Origin: Succinivibrio dextrinosolvens
GTDB lineage: Bacteria; Pseudomonadota; Gammaproteobacteria; Enterobacterales; Succinivibrionaceae
Assembly: GCF_011065405.1 (NCBI RefSeq)
Contig: NZ_CP047056.1
Span: forward strand, 2,006,747-2,070,746
DNA length: 64,000 bases
Direction: 5' to 3'
Every line of letters starts with the position of its first letter. Position 1 is the stretch's first letter. Both the position numbers and the translations under genes were made by a program. Below are positions 1-8,709 of this stretch, in pieces. The notes below the pieces were generated by a model. The model searched no databases. It worked only from the letters and a program-made list of their open reading frames with translations, and had not been told where the DNA came from.

Positions 1-441
1 CTGTCCAATGTCGCAGAATATACCAATTCCTTTGGTCTGATTGACAAGAAAAAGGAAAGTGCCGCTACCGAGGAGATGATTAAGGATGTCCATATCAAGG
101 TAGCAGACAAGGAACTTCCTATTCTTTCCCTGTCAGGCGGTAACCAGCAGAAAGTGGTATTTGCCAAGGGCGCTCTGACCAAACCAAAGATTATGCTGCT
201 CGATGAGCCTTCCCGTGGTATTGATATCGGTGCGAAGACCGAAATCTTCAACCTGATTTACCAGTATGCAAAGAAAGGTGTTTCACTTCTGGTGGTTTCT
301 TCAGAACTTGAGGAGATTATCGCTATTGCCGATCGCATTATTGTTCTGTCAAACGGAATCAAGACCGCAGAACTTACCGGCAGCGACATTACTCAGGACA
401 ATCTTGTAAAAGCTTCATATATGGGCCATAAAGCTCAGTAA
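1..441 (+). CDS. Sugar ABC transporter ATP-binding protein, C-terminal part (5' end outside window)
   Basis: The reading frame is open from the first base, so only the second nucleotide-binding domain of an RbsA/MglA/XylG-type ATPase is present. The ABC signature of this subfamily, LSGGNQQK, is encoded near 127-150. The Walker B region LLDEP follows near 196-210, then the RGIDIGAK segment and the SSELEE switch region, all typical of the duplicated sugar ATPases. It powers import of a monosaccharide through the permease encoded 19 bases downstream. The substrate-binding protein of this transporter is not in the window and may lie upstream. An internal ATG at 76 is not the true start. The family call is secure; the sugar is not known. 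Confidence 0.93.
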   Translation: MSNVAEYTNSFGLIDKKKESAATEEMIKDVHIKVADKELPILSLSGGNQQKVVFAKGALTKPKIMLLDEPSRGIDIGAKTEIFNLIYQYAKKGVSLLVVSSELEEIIAIADRIIVLSNGIKTAELTGSDITQDNLVKASYMGHKAQ

Positions 442-460
442 AGGAATTCGGAGAAAAAAA

Positions 461-1483
461 ATGAATAAAAATGATGTAATTATGACCATACTCAAGGGCC
501 GTACCCTGATTGTGCTGACCCTGTTAGTCATATTCTTTTCCTGTGCAAGTGAATCCTTCTTTACTTCACAGTCACTGCTTCTGATTGCAAAGCACGTTGC
601 TCTGTACGGTATCTTAGGTATCGGTATGACCTATGTGCTGGTGACCGGCGGTATTGACCTTTCTGTAGGTTCTGTGGTTGGTCTGTCAGGAATGATAGCT
701 GGTCTTCTGATCAATCATGGTTTCACCATCTTTGGTTATACCTTCTATTTCTCAATTCCTGTAATTGTGCTGATTGCAGTCTTCATCGGTGTGATTGTGG
801 GTCTTATCAACGGTATCATCATCACCAAGTTTGCAGTTGCTCCTTTCATTGCAACCCTAGGCATGATGTATGTTGCACGTGGTGCTGCTAACCTTACTTC
901 AAACGGTGCAACTTTCCCTAACCTGGTTGGTAAGGAAGCCTTAGGCAATACCGGTTTTGAAATCTTCGGCCGTGATATCGCAGGTTTCCCTGTAGCCGTA
1001 ATGATTCTTGCTCTGATTGCAATTATCGCTGCTGTTATTCTGCGTAAGACTCCATTTGGCTGGCACATCCTGGCAATCGGCGGTAATGAGAGAGCAGCCA
1101 AGTTATCAGGTGTTCACGTAGATAACGACAAGATTCTGGTTTACATGTTCTCTGGTGCCTGTGCCGCTGTCGTAGGTATCATCGCTACCTCTCAGCTGGT
1201 TGCATCTCACCCAATGACCGGTAATACATGGGAAATGAACGCCATCGCTGCAGCTGTTCTGGGCGGTACTTCTCTGATGGGTGGTGTTGGAACCATCGTT
1301 GGTACTGTAATCGGTGCCTTCATCATCGGTGTTATCTCAGACGGTATGGTTATGTGCGGTGTTTCCGAGTTCTGGCAGATGATCATCAAGGGTCTTGTTA
1401 TTGTTCTTGCAGTTATTATTGACCAGTACCAGCGTTCACTACAGGCTCGCATGGCACTTCAGGCAAGAAATGAGAACAAGTAA
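461..1483 (+). CDS. Sugar ABC transporter permease (RbsC/BPD_transp_2 family)
   Basis: A 340-residue, strongly hydrophobic inner-membrane protein with the usual series of about eight to ten membrane segments. Conserved RbsC-family stretches are visible: GITYVLVTGGIDLSVGS-like sequence near residues 48-65 (here GMTYVLVTGGIDLSVGSV) and the loop AAAVLGGTSLMGGVGT near 262-278, which docks on the ATPase. A purine-rich ribosome site (GGAG at 449-452) precedes the ATG. It follows the ATPase gene closely and heads an operon of sugar-catabolic genes. It forms the translocation channel of a pentose/hexose importer. The sugar cannot be read from the permease. Confidence 0.93.
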   Translation: MNKNDVIMTILKGRTLIVLTLLVIFFSCASESFFTSQSLLLIAKHVALYGILGIGMTYVLVTGGIDLSVGSVVGLSGMIAGLLINHGFTIFGYTFYFSIPVIVLIAVFIGVIVGLINGIIITKFAVAPFIATLGMMYVARGAANLTSNGATFPNLVGKEALGNTGFEIFGRDIAGFPVAVMILALIAIIAAVILRKTPFGWHILAIGGNERAAKLSGVHVDNDKILVYMFSGACAAVVGIIATSQLVASHPMTGNTWEMNAIAAAVLGGTSLMGGVGTIVGTVIGAFIIGVISDGMVMCGVSEFWQMIIKGLVIVLAVIIDQYQRSLQARMALQARNENK

Positions 1484-1499
1484 TTAAAGGTGGCAGGAT

Positions 1500-1985
1500 A
1501 TGTTTTTTAAAGAGAAAGGCGAGGATATCCTCGCCGCTTTAAGCGGAAACGTAATTTCAATTGCAGATGTCGAAAGTCCGATTTTCGCAGGAAAGGTAGT
1601 AGGTGACGGTGTGGCTATTGTTCCATATGACGGACTGGCTTTAGCACCAATTTCTGGAATTGTTTCCTTTGTCGGAGCCCAGAAACATACCTATGGTATC
1701 ACCGGCTTTGACGGCACGGAGGTTCTGATTCACCTTGGCATTGGCACTGTTGAGTTAAATGGTGAGGGGTTTACTCCTTACGTACAGAAAGGTGACAAGG
1801 TGGCTGCAGGTGATCCAATCTGCAATGTGAACTGGCAGCTTGTAAAAGAGAGAAAACTGAGCATTGTCTCTCCAATTGTTATTACCTCTGGTTCTATGGA
1901 AAAGATAAAGCGTCTGACAATATTCCAGGGGCTAGCTCAGGCAGGAAAGTCTGTATGCATGAGATATATACCAGTTAAGAAGTAG
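1500..1985 (+). CDS. Glucose-type PTS EIIA domain protein
   Basis: A stand-alone 161-residue EIIA of the Crr/glucose type. The phosphorylatable histidine is His78 in the motif EVLIHLGIGTVEL, and the second active-site histidine is His63 in KHTYGI, so it should accept phosphate from HPr. It has no EIIB or EIIC partner nearby; it sits between an ABC sugar permease (16 bases upstream) and the isomerase gene. In enteric bacteria EIIA-Glc binds and inhibits non-PTS permeases and kinases when unphosphorylated (inducer exclusion). A dedicated copy inside an ABC operon suggests that it regulates this transporter or the FGGY kinase; that role is inference. Confidence 0.88.
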   Translation: MFFKEKGEDILAALSGNVISIADVESPIFAGKVVGDGVAIVPYDGLALAPISGIVSFVGAQKHTYGITGFDGTEVLIHLGIGTVELNGEGFTPYVQKGDKVAAGDPICNVNWQLVKERKLSIVSPIVITSGSMEKIKRLTIFQGLAQAGKSVCMRYIPVKK

Positions 1986-2019
1986 ACACATAAGAAAACG
2001 ACAAACAAAAGGATCAATC

Positions 2020-3423
2020 ATGACAGCTAAGATTAAGTTAGGTTTTGTACCAACCAGAAGAAGTGTGTTCAGTGCTCCAGATGCACTTAAATACAGAGAT
2101 CTGACCGCAGCCCGTATGAAGGAGTTGGGTATTGATTTTGTGGATATCAAGGACATCAACCCTGAAGGTCTGCTTTTTGCTGACGAGGATGTTGCAAAGA
2201 TTGCATCCAAGTTCAGAAAGGAAGGTGTCGACGGTATTATTCTGGCCCACTGCAATTTCGGTACTGAGTATGTATGTGCAAGACTTGCAAAAGAACTGAA
2301 CCTCCCTGTACTGCTGTGGGGTCCATTAGATGAGCGTCCTCTGCCAGATGGACGCAGACTGCGTGATACCCAGTGCGGCCTGTTTGCAACCGGTAAGGTT
2401 CTGCGCAGATTCCAGGTAAAATTTACCTATCTGACCAACTGCCGTCTGTCTGATCCGGTATTCGAGCGCGGACTGCGTGATTTTATGGCTGTATGTAATG
2501 TTGTTAAGACCTTCAGACATATCCGCATTCTGCAGATGGGACCTCGTCCTTTCGATTTCTGGACCACCATGTGCAATGAAGGCGAGCTGCTGGAGAAATT
2601 CAATATTCAGCTATCTCCAATTCCTCTTCCTGAGCTCTTAGCTGAGGTTCGCAGAATCCGTGACGGTAACGGAGCCAAGGAAGAACTGGAAATTCTTCAT
2701 GACAAGACCATTATCAAGATTTCAGAGCCAAAGGTTGAGACTGTAGCAGCTCTTGCCCGAGCAATGCGCAATCTGATTGAAAAGTACGGCTGTCAGGCCG
2801 GAGCTATTCAGTGCTGGACTGCACTGCAGGGAGAGCTTGGCATTATGCCATGTGCTGCGAACTCAATTCTTAACGATTTAGGCATTCCTGTTGTCTGTGA
2901 GACAGATATTCATGGAGCAATCACTGCCCTGATGGCAGAGGCTGCTGTCATGAATGAATCACGAAGCTTCTTTGCTGACTGGACAGTACGTCACCCTGAT
3001 AATCCAAACGGTGAACTGCTGCAGCACTGTGGTCCTTGGCCAATTTCAATAGCCAAGGAAAAGCCTGAATTAACATGCCCTATCGCCTTTGATGATGAAG
3101 GATCATTATCTGCAGAGGCTAAGGCCGGAAAAGAACTGACCCTTACAAGATTTGATGGTGACAACGGTGAGTATTCCTTACTCCTTGGCAATGCCAAGAG
3201 TGTAGAGGGTCCTAAGATCCTTGGAACCTATATGTGGGTTGAGGTGGACAATATCAAGCGTCTTGAAGAGAAGGTGGTAACCGGTCCATATATTCACCAC
3301 TGTGTGGGTGTTTACAAGAATGTTGTGCCTATTCTGTATGAAGCATGTAAGTACATCGGTATCAAGGCTGATCTGTATGATCCGATTGAAGAGCAGGTAA
3401 AGGCATATCTAAGAGGAGAATAG
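2020..3423 (+). CDS. L-fucose/L-arabinose isomerase family protein
   Basis: A 467-residue protein of the FucI/AraA fold family, shorter than E. coli FucI (591 residues). The metal-binding region typical of the family is seen as LQGELG near residue 270 and CETDIHGA near 292-299, with a late conserved His in LQHCGPWP near 338. An AAGGA ribosome site lies 7 bases before the ATG. Family members interconvert aldoses and ketoses with a divalent metal. With a downstream split transketolase and FGGY kinase, it probably makes the ketose that is phosphorylated and cleaved. The actual substrate is unknown; true L-fucose is unlikely because no fuculose-phosphate aldolase is present. Confidence 0.8.
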   Translation: MTAKIKLGFVPTRRSVFSAPDALKYRDLTAARMKELGIDFVDIKDINPEGLLFADEDVAKIASKFRKEGVDGIILAHCNFGTEYVCARLAKELNLPVLLWGPLDERPLPDGRRLRDTQCGLFATGKVLRRFQVKFTYLTNCRLSDPVFERGLRDFMAVCNVVKTFRHIRILQMGPRPFDFWTTMCNEGELLEKFNIQLSPIPLPELLAEVRRIRDGNGAKEELEILHDKTIIKISEPKVETVAALARAMRNLIEKYGCQAGAIQCWTALQGELGIMPCAANSILNDLGIPVVCETDIHGAITALMAEAAVMNESRSFFADWTVRHPDNPNGELLQHCGPWPISIAKEKPELTCPIAFDDEGSLSAEAKAGKELTLTRFDGDNGEYSLLLGNAKSVEGPKILGTYMWVEVDNIKRLEEKVVTGPYIHHCVGVYKNVVPILYEACKYIGIKADLYDPIEEQVKAYLRGE

Positions 3424-3428
3424 ATTAG

Positions 3429-4253
3429 ATGAAAGAGTTAAAGAAACTAGCCTACAGACTGCGCCAGGATGTGGTTGACATGATTGTCAACGGTAAGGGC
3501 GGACATATCGGTGGTGATATGTCAGTCATGGATATTTTGGTTACTCTTTATTTCAAAGAGATGAACATTACCAAAGAGAATTTCAATACCAAAGATCACG
3601 ACCATTTCATTATGAGTAAGGGGCATTCTGTTGAGGCTTTATATGCGGTGCTGGCAGAGAAGGGATTCTTCTCCCGTGAAACCGTACTCAAGGAGTTCAG
3701 TCAGTTTGGTTCAAAGTTTATCGGTCATCCAAACAATAAGCTTCCAGGTATTGAGATGAATTCAGGTGCCTTAGGACACGGACTTCCTGTTGCTGTTGGT
3801 ATGGCCATCGCTGAGAGAATGAACAAGAGCTCTAACCGCGTTTACGTAGTAATGGGCGACGGTGAGCTGGCAGAAGGTTCTGTATGGGAAGGCGCTATGG
3901 CCGGTGCCAACTACAGACTGGATAATCTTTGTGCCGTGCTGGATAGAAACCGTCTGCAGATTTCAGGTTCAACCGAAGATGTTATGGCTTTGGATGACCT
4001 TCACCGCAAGTGGGAAAGCTTTGGATGGCACGTAATTGACGTATCTGACGGCAACGATATTGAGAAACTTGCAGCAGCCTTTGAAGAAGCTCGTATGGTT
4101 AAGGGCAAGCCAACAGTGCTGATTGCCAATACCGTCAAGGGCAAAGGTTCTCCTGTAATGGAAAACAAGGCTTCATGGCATCACCATGTTCCTAATGAAG
4201 AAGAATACAGGCAGATCATGAGTGATTTGAAAGCTAGAGCACAGGAGGATTAA
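3429..4253 (+). CDS. Transketolase, N-terminal (TPP-binding) subunit
   Basis: The 274-residue first half of a two-subunit transketolase. The thiamine-diphosphate motif is GDGELAEGSVWEG near residues 143-155, followed by the metal-binding D-R-N stretch (VLDRNRLQ). The HIGGDMS segment near the N-terminus carries a family histidine. It begins 5 bases after the isomerase stop and ends 3 bases before the second subunit, so it is translationally linked. Together the two subunits move a two-carbon ketol unit between sugar phosphates. In this operon the likely donor is the keto-sugar phosphate made by the isomerase and kinase rather than a central pentose-phosphate intermediate. Confidence 0.93.
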   Translation: MKELKKLAYRLRQDVVDMIVNGKGGHIGGDMSVMDILVTLYFKEMNITKENFNTKDHDHFIMSKGHSVEALYAVLAEKGFFSRETVLKEFSQFGSKFIGHPNNKLPGIEMNSGALGHGLPVAVGMAIAERMNKSSNRVYVVMGDGELAEGSVWEGAMAGANYRLDNLCAVLDRNRLQISGSTEDVMALDDLHRKWESFGWHVIDVSDGNDIEKLAAAFEEARMVKGKPTVLIANTVKGKGSPVMENKASWHHHVPNEEEYRQIMSDLKARAQED

Positions 4254-4256
4254 CAG

Positions 4257-5192
4257 ATGGCTAATATTGCAAATAAGCAGATGATCTGCGAAGTTCTAAT
4301 GGAAGCTGCAAAAAAGGATAAGGATATTGTAGTTCTGTGTTCAGATTCAAGAGGAAGTGCTTCAGCCACTCCTTTTGCAAATGCCTTTCCAGAGCAGTTT
4401 GTTGAAGTAGGTATTGCCGAGCAGGACCTTGTAGGTATTGCTGCAGGTATGGCAAGGGTAGGCAAGAGAACCTTCCCTATGTCTCCAGCATGTTTTATTG
4501 CAGCCCGTTCCTATGAACAGTGCAAGGTTGATGTAGCCTACTCTCATACCAATGTAAAGCTTGTTGGTATTTCCGGTGGTGTAAGCTACGGTGCCTTAGG
4601 CATGTCACATCATTCAGCTCAGGATATCGCCTGCATGGCTTCAATTCCTGGCATGAGAGTTTATCTTCCATCTGACTGCAATCAGACCAGAAAACTGATG
4701 GAAGTCCTGGTTAAGGATAATGAGCCTGCATATATCCGTGTAGGCAGAAATGCTGTTGATCCTGTATACAGCGAGGATAACGTTCCCTTTGAAATGGATA
4801 AGGCTACCTGGGTATGCAAGGGTGAGGATGTTGCCATTGTAGCCTGCGGTGAGATGGTTCTGTATGCAAAACAGGCAGCAGAGATCCTAAAGCAGAAGGG
4901 TATCAGTGCAACCGTGCTTGATATGTACTGCGTAAAGCCATTTGATAAGGCAGCAGTAATCGAGGCTGCAAGACACGCCAAGGCAGTGATTTCAGTTGAA
5001 GAGCATTCTCCTTTTGGCGGTTTAGGCTCAATGGTTGCTCAGACAGTTGCCGAGAACTGTCCAAAAAAATGTGTAACTATGTCTCTGCCAGATGAACCTG
5101 TAATAACAGGTAATTCAAAGGAAGTCTTTGCCTACTATAAGTTAACCGGTGAAGGTATTGCAGCTAAGGCCGAGGAACTTCTAAATGGCTAA
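4257..5192 (+). CDS. Transketolase, C-terminal subunit
   Basis: The 311-residue second half of the split transketolase, containing the pyrimidine-binding domain (the FVEVGIAEQDLVGIAAGMA segment near residues 43-61 with the catalytic Glu) and the C-terminal transketolase domain with EEHSPFGGLGSMVAQ near 248-262. An AGGAGG ribosome site ends the previous gene (4245-4250). Its 3' end overlaps the kinase gene by 8 bases, which indicates coupling. Split transketolases of this kind are common in sugar-specific operons, including those for the branched sugar apiose. The pairing with the gene at 3429 is certain from position and domain content. Confidence 0.93.
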   Translation: MANIANKQMICEVLMEAAKKDKDIVVLCSDSRGSASATPFANAFPEQFVEVGIAEQDLVGIAAGMARVGKRTFPMSPACFIAARSYEQCKVDVAYSHTNVKLVGISGGVSYGALGMSHHSAQDIACMASIPGMRVYLPSDCNQTRKLMEVLVKDNEPAYIRVGRNAVDPVYSEDNVPFEMDKATWVCKGEDVAIVACGEMVLYAKQAAEILKQKGISATVLDMYCVKPFDKAAVIEAARHAKAVISVEEHSPFGGLGSMVAQTVAENCPKKCVTMSLPDEPVITGNSKEVFAYYKLTGEGIAAKAEELLNG

Positions 5193-6681
5193 TGACGATG
5201 TCTATGTTCTGGGCATTGATCAGAGTACGCAGGGCACCAAGGCTCTGCTCTTTGATACTCAGGGAAAACTGATTGACAAGGCAGCTCTGCCTCATCGTCA
5301 GATTATCAATGAGCGTGGCTATGTTGAGCATGATCTTAATGAGATTGCCTCAAATGTAATCGGTGTCGTAAAAACTCTTATTGATAAGGATTCGTCTCGT
5401 GCTCAGAAGATTGCAACTGTTGGACTCTCTGTTCAGCGTGAGACTGTTGGAGCATGGAGAAAATCAACACTTGAGCCTCTTTACAATGCGATAGTCTGGC
5501 AGTGTGCCCGTGGTGCAGAGTTTGTCTCCCGTCCTGAGGTTAAGGCTCAGGCAAAGAGAATCCGTGAGATTACCGGTCTTGAACTCTCAGAGTATTTCTC
5601 TGCAGCAAAGATAACCTGGCTTGTAGACAATGTTCCTGAGGTTAAGGCGTGTGCAGAGAGGAATGATCTGTGTATCGGCAATATGGATTCCTTCCTGGTT
5701 TCCTTTTTAACTCACGGCAGGAGCTTTGCAACCGAACCTTCAAATGCTTCAAGAACACAGCTGATGGATCTTAAGGCCCTTAGCTGGTCTGAAGAGTTAT
5801 GTTCTCTGTTCAAAGTGCCTTTATCAGCGTTGCCGGAGATTAAGGATTCAGATTCAGAATTTGGCTTTACTGATTTTAATGGACTTTTAAAGCATGAAAT
5901 TCCTATTCATGCGGCAATCGGTGATTCTCAGGGAGCGTTATTCGGTCATGGATGCAGTAAGCCAGGTCAGGTTAAGACTACCTATGGTACCGGCTCTTCA
6001 ATCATGATGAACAGCGGTGATAGAGTATCAAGCTGTGAACATGGAATAGTAAATTCTGTAGGCTGGAGACGACAGGGCAGAACCACCTATGTACTTGAAG
6101 GCAATATCAATTATTCTGCAGGTATCATAAGTTACCTTAAGGATGATATGCAGCTTATAGCTGATCCTTCTGAGACTGAGGCTCTTGCAAGAGCAGCAAA
6201 CCCAAATGACCGCAGCTATTTTGTACCTGCACTCTCAGGTTTGGGGGCTCCTTACTTTAACGGTAATGTCAGAGGCTCGATACTTGGAATAAGCAGACTT
6301 ACCGGTAAAAAGGAGATTGTAAGAGCAGCTCTGGATTCAATTGCCTATCAGGTAAGCGATATTCTTTCTCTCATCAGAAAGTCATCAGATGTACAGATTA
6401 CTCAGCTGTGTGTTGATGGTGGCGCCACTAAGAATTCCTATCTGATGCAGTTCCAGTCCGATCTGGTAAGGCTTCCTTTAAAGGTACCTTCAGATGCGGA
6501 GTTATCTGGAAAGGGAGCAGCCTTTATGGCTGCAATTGCTATGGAGATTTATGATGAGATCATTCTTGATCAGCATGAGAACGAATCATTTTTTGAGCCT
6601 GTAGCGGATGAGAAGGAGATATCTGAGAAGGTTGAAGGATGGCACAAGGCTATAGCTTCAACTATAGAATACGGTCTATAA
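5185..6681 (+). CDS. FGGY-family carbohydrate kinase (xylulokinase-like)
   Basis: A 498-residue FGGY kinase. It begins with the ATP-phosphate motif GIDQSTQGTKALLFD (residues 10-24) and carries the second-domain motifs GDSQGALFGHG near 248 and TTYGTGSS near 265. FGGY_C features include DGGATKNSYLMQFQSD near 410-425. It phosphorylates a ketose with ATP in the cytoplasm. The start overlaps the transketolase stop by 8 bases. The last gene of the operon, it is followed by a rho-independent terminator. Xylulose, apulose or a related ketose is plausible; the sequence alone does not decide. Confidence 0.88.
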   Translation: MANDDVYVLGIDQSTQGTKALLFDTQGKLIDKAALPHRQIINERGYVEHDLNEIASNVIGVVKTLIDKDSSRAQKIATVGLSVQRETVGAWRKSTLEPLYNAIVWQCARGAEFVSRPEVKAQAKRIREITGLELSEYFSAAKITWLVDNVPEVKACAERNDLCIGNMDSFLVSFLTHGRSFATEPSNASRTQLMDLKALSWSEELCSLFKVPLSALPEIKDSDSEFGFTDFNGLLKHEIPIHAAIGDSQGALFGHGCSKPGQVKTTYGTGSSIMMNSGDRVSSCEHGIVNSVGWRRQGRTTYVLEGNINYSAGIISYLKDDMQLIADPSETEALARAANPNDRSYFVPALSGLGAPYFNGNVRGSILGISRLTGKKEIVRAALDSIAYQVSDILSLIRKSSDVQITQLCVDGGATKNSYLMQFQSDLVRLPLKVPSDAELSGKGAAFMAAIAMEIYDEIILDQHENESFFEPVADEKEISEKVEGWHKAIASTIEYGL

Positions 6682-6719
6682 GTTTTTTTCGTTGTCAATT
6701 ATGTTAGTTGCAAATATTC

Positions 6720-6745
6720 AAGGGAGCGGAAGTTCCCTTTTTTTT
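6720..6745 (+). terminator. Rho-independent terminator of the sugar operon
   Basis: AAGGGA and TCCCTT arms around a short loop are followed directly by a run of eight or more T. It lies about 40 bases after the kinase stop codon. Confidence 0.8.
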
Positions 6746-6796
6746 GCTATGAGTTCATGAAAGTTGATCTCATAATCGTGTCTGAGTTAATGCTCT

Positions 6797-6815
6797 CACC
6801 TCGTCAAAAGAGGTG
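6797..6815. repeat. Short hairpin (CACCTC/GAGGTG) in a stretch of unknown origin
   Basis: A perfect 6-bp stem (6797-6802 with 6810-6815) around a 7-base loop lies in a non-coding stretch of about 190 bases between the sugar operon and the AAA-like gene. It is not followed by a T-run, so it is not a standard terminator. Hairpins of this size occur at the ends of IS200/IS605-type elements, but no transposase remnant could be read on either strand, so the origin is open. Confidence 0.3.
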
Positions 6816-6944
6816 GCTTTCTGATAGATTGAGCTGCGGCCACTACGACTAACGTGTACAAAAAACAAGGCCAAAGACTTCTGTTACGCCAAAGATACGT
6901 ACATATACGTATGATATAATTCGAAATGGAACAGGAGAATACTT

Positions 6945-8564
6945 ATGCAGAAAATTGCAAATTCAGAAAATATCGAACAATTTAGTCTGAAAGATTATAT
7001 ATATATTGATAAAACAGAATATATCTATAATCTGATTGATACTTATGATAGAGTCTTTTTCTCCCGTCCTCGTCGCTTTGGAAAATCCTTAACCTTAAAT
7101 ACAATCGGAACTCTTTTTGAAAAAGGAGTTGAGCCTTATTTTAAAGATACCTGGATTTATGATAAATGGACTCAGAATACCTGTCCTGTTCTTCGTTTGA
7201 GTTTTCTAAAATTTTCTGTCTCAGATATAGACAATTTTAAAAGAGATTTCTGCAATGAAATTCTAAAATTTGCCAAAGCAAATAATATTACCGATTTTAC
7301 AGATGATAAAGATCCCAAAGTTCTTATAGGTAATATTTTTTCAGCCATACCTGACGGCATGCAGATAGTTCTTCTTATTGACGAGTATGACTGTCAGCTG
7401 ACAGCAAACATCAATAACAAAGAGCTCTACGAGAAATTCAGAGTATTTATCAGAGAATTTTATGCAGTTCTGAAAGGTGAAAAACATCTCAGATTTATGG
7501 CATTAACAGGTGTAACCAGACTTAAGGATGTTTCAATTTTCTCAGTTGGCTCAGATATAAAAGACTTAAGCTACAACCATGCATTCTCACAGATGATTGG
7601 TTTTACCAGAGAAGAGATTAAGAAATTCTATATTGACTATCTGAAGCTTGGCATAAGCTATGAAAAACATATAGACACTGAATCTGTAACTGACAACGAT
7701 GTTGAAGAATTTCTTGATAGAATGGCTGAACAATATGACAGCTACTGTTTTGATGAGTTCTATGAGAGAAAAGTCTTTTCAACCTATTCTGTAAACAATT
7801 TTCTTCAATCCATATCCCAAAACCAGCGAGTTAGTTTTGGTGACTACTGGTTTGAGGCTGGTGGAATTCCATCAATTCTAAAGAATTACATGGAATCTCA
7901 TGAAATTGATATTGAAAAATTTCAGACATCTGAAATTAATATCAATTATGATGTTTTTATGAATCCAACCTCTCTGCCGGAGATGAATGAGAATGTTCTG
8001 ATGTGTCAGACAGGATATCTAACCTTAAAATCAGAAATAAAAGCACCACGCAGGGTTAAACTGGGGACAGCAAACAGAGAAGTAAAAGCGGCCTTAAATT
8101 CTCTGCTATCACAAAAATTCTTCAATCCTGATGCATTGGAATCTTTTTACGATGCAGACTCCATTCTTGAGAAAGGAACGGTAGAAGAGATTATCAATCA
8201 CTTAAACAGTGTGCTTGCCACTATTCCCTATGACAAATATCCAGTTGAAACTGAAGCTGTATTAAGGGCCTTGATTCTAATGTATCTTTCTGGATTAAGA
8301 TGTGATGTCAGAGCTGAACAGCATAACTTCAAAGGAAGAAGTGATATTCTAATAAATCTTGATAAAAGAAGAATCATTCTTGAACTTAAGTACTCAAATG
8401 ATGGTCATGATGTTAATTCTCTTCTTGAGGATGCTGTAAACCAGATTAAGGATAAAGAATACGGCGTAGAACATATTGAAGATAAGGCTCTTATTCAGAT
8501 TGCCGCTGTATTCGATGGTTCACCTGATGTAAGAAAGATTACAGATTATGAACAGCTCAGCTAA
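6945..8564 (+). CDS. AAA-ATPase-like protein with C-terminal PD-(D/E)XK nuclease-like domain
   Basis: A 539-residue protein of the widespread AAA-ATPase_like/PDDEXK_9 (DUF1703) family. The N-terminus has the family signature RPRRFGKS (residues 41-48), acting as a Walker A-like loop, and LLIDEYD near 143-149 as Walker B. The C-terminal part has GRSDILI followed by IILELKY near 468-485, matching the D...ExK core of PD-(D/E)XK nucleases. AGGAG lies 8-12 bases before the ATG and TATAAT at 6915-6920. The gene is clearly more AT-rich than its neighbours and stands alone. The family is often multi-copy in gut anaerobes and its function is unknown; defence or mobile-element links have been suggested but are not shown here. 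Confidence 0.85.
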   Translation: MQKIANSENIEQFSLKDYIYIDKTEYIYNLIDTYDRVFFSRPRRFGKSLTLNTIGTLFEKGVEPYFKDTWIYDKWTQNTCPVLRLSFLKFSVSDIDNFKRDFCNEILKFAKANNITDFTDDKDPKVLIGNIFSAIPDGMQIVLLIDEYDCQLTANINNKELYEKFRVFIREFYAVLKGEKHLRFMALTGVTRLKDVSIFSVGSDIKDLSYNHAFSQMIGFTREEIKKFYIDYLKLGISYEKHIDTESVTDNDVEEFLDRMAEQYDSYCFDEFYERKVFSTYSVNNFLQSISQNQRVSFGDYWFEAGGIPSILKNYMESHEIDIEKFQTSEININYDVFMNPTSLPEMNENVLMCQTGYLTLKSEIKAPRRVKLGTANREVKAALNSLLSQKFFNPDALESFYDADSILEKGTVEEIINHLNSVLATIPYDKYPVETEAVLRALILMYLSGLRCDVRAEQHNFKGRSDILINLDKRRIILELKYSNDGHDVNSLLEDAVNQIKDKEYGVEHIEDKALIQIAAVFDGSPDVRKITDYEQLS

Positions 8565-8604
8565 CTTTGATACCTGTATTTTGCAGTAACAGTGGTAAAA
8601 AAAT

Positions 8605-8641
8605 AATGGCTCAATCCTTGTCAGAGAAGGGAGGAGCCATT
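8605..8641. terminator. Bidirectional terminator between the AAA-like gene and hslO
   Basis: An 8-bp stem (AATGGCTC, 8605-8612, with GATT-side GAGCCATT, 8634-8641) has T-rich sequence on its plus-strand side and a run of seven A on the other, which reads as T on the minus strand. It can stop transcription from both convergent genes. Confidence 0.75.
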
Positions 8642-8709
8642 TTGATTTTGTTCGTAAAATTTTTTTGTTTGAGTTTGTGCTCTATGTTTTGACTTTAAAC
8701 AGATTTGTC

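Noticed and set aside
745-1452. Minus-strand open frames over the sugar permease gene
   Set aside because: They are antisense shadows of a clearly coding gene with no ribosome sites or family features.
6770-6900. IS200/IS605 right end or guide-RNA remnant
   Set aside because: A hairpin is present, but no transposase or TnpB fragment could be translated, and no matching left end was found.
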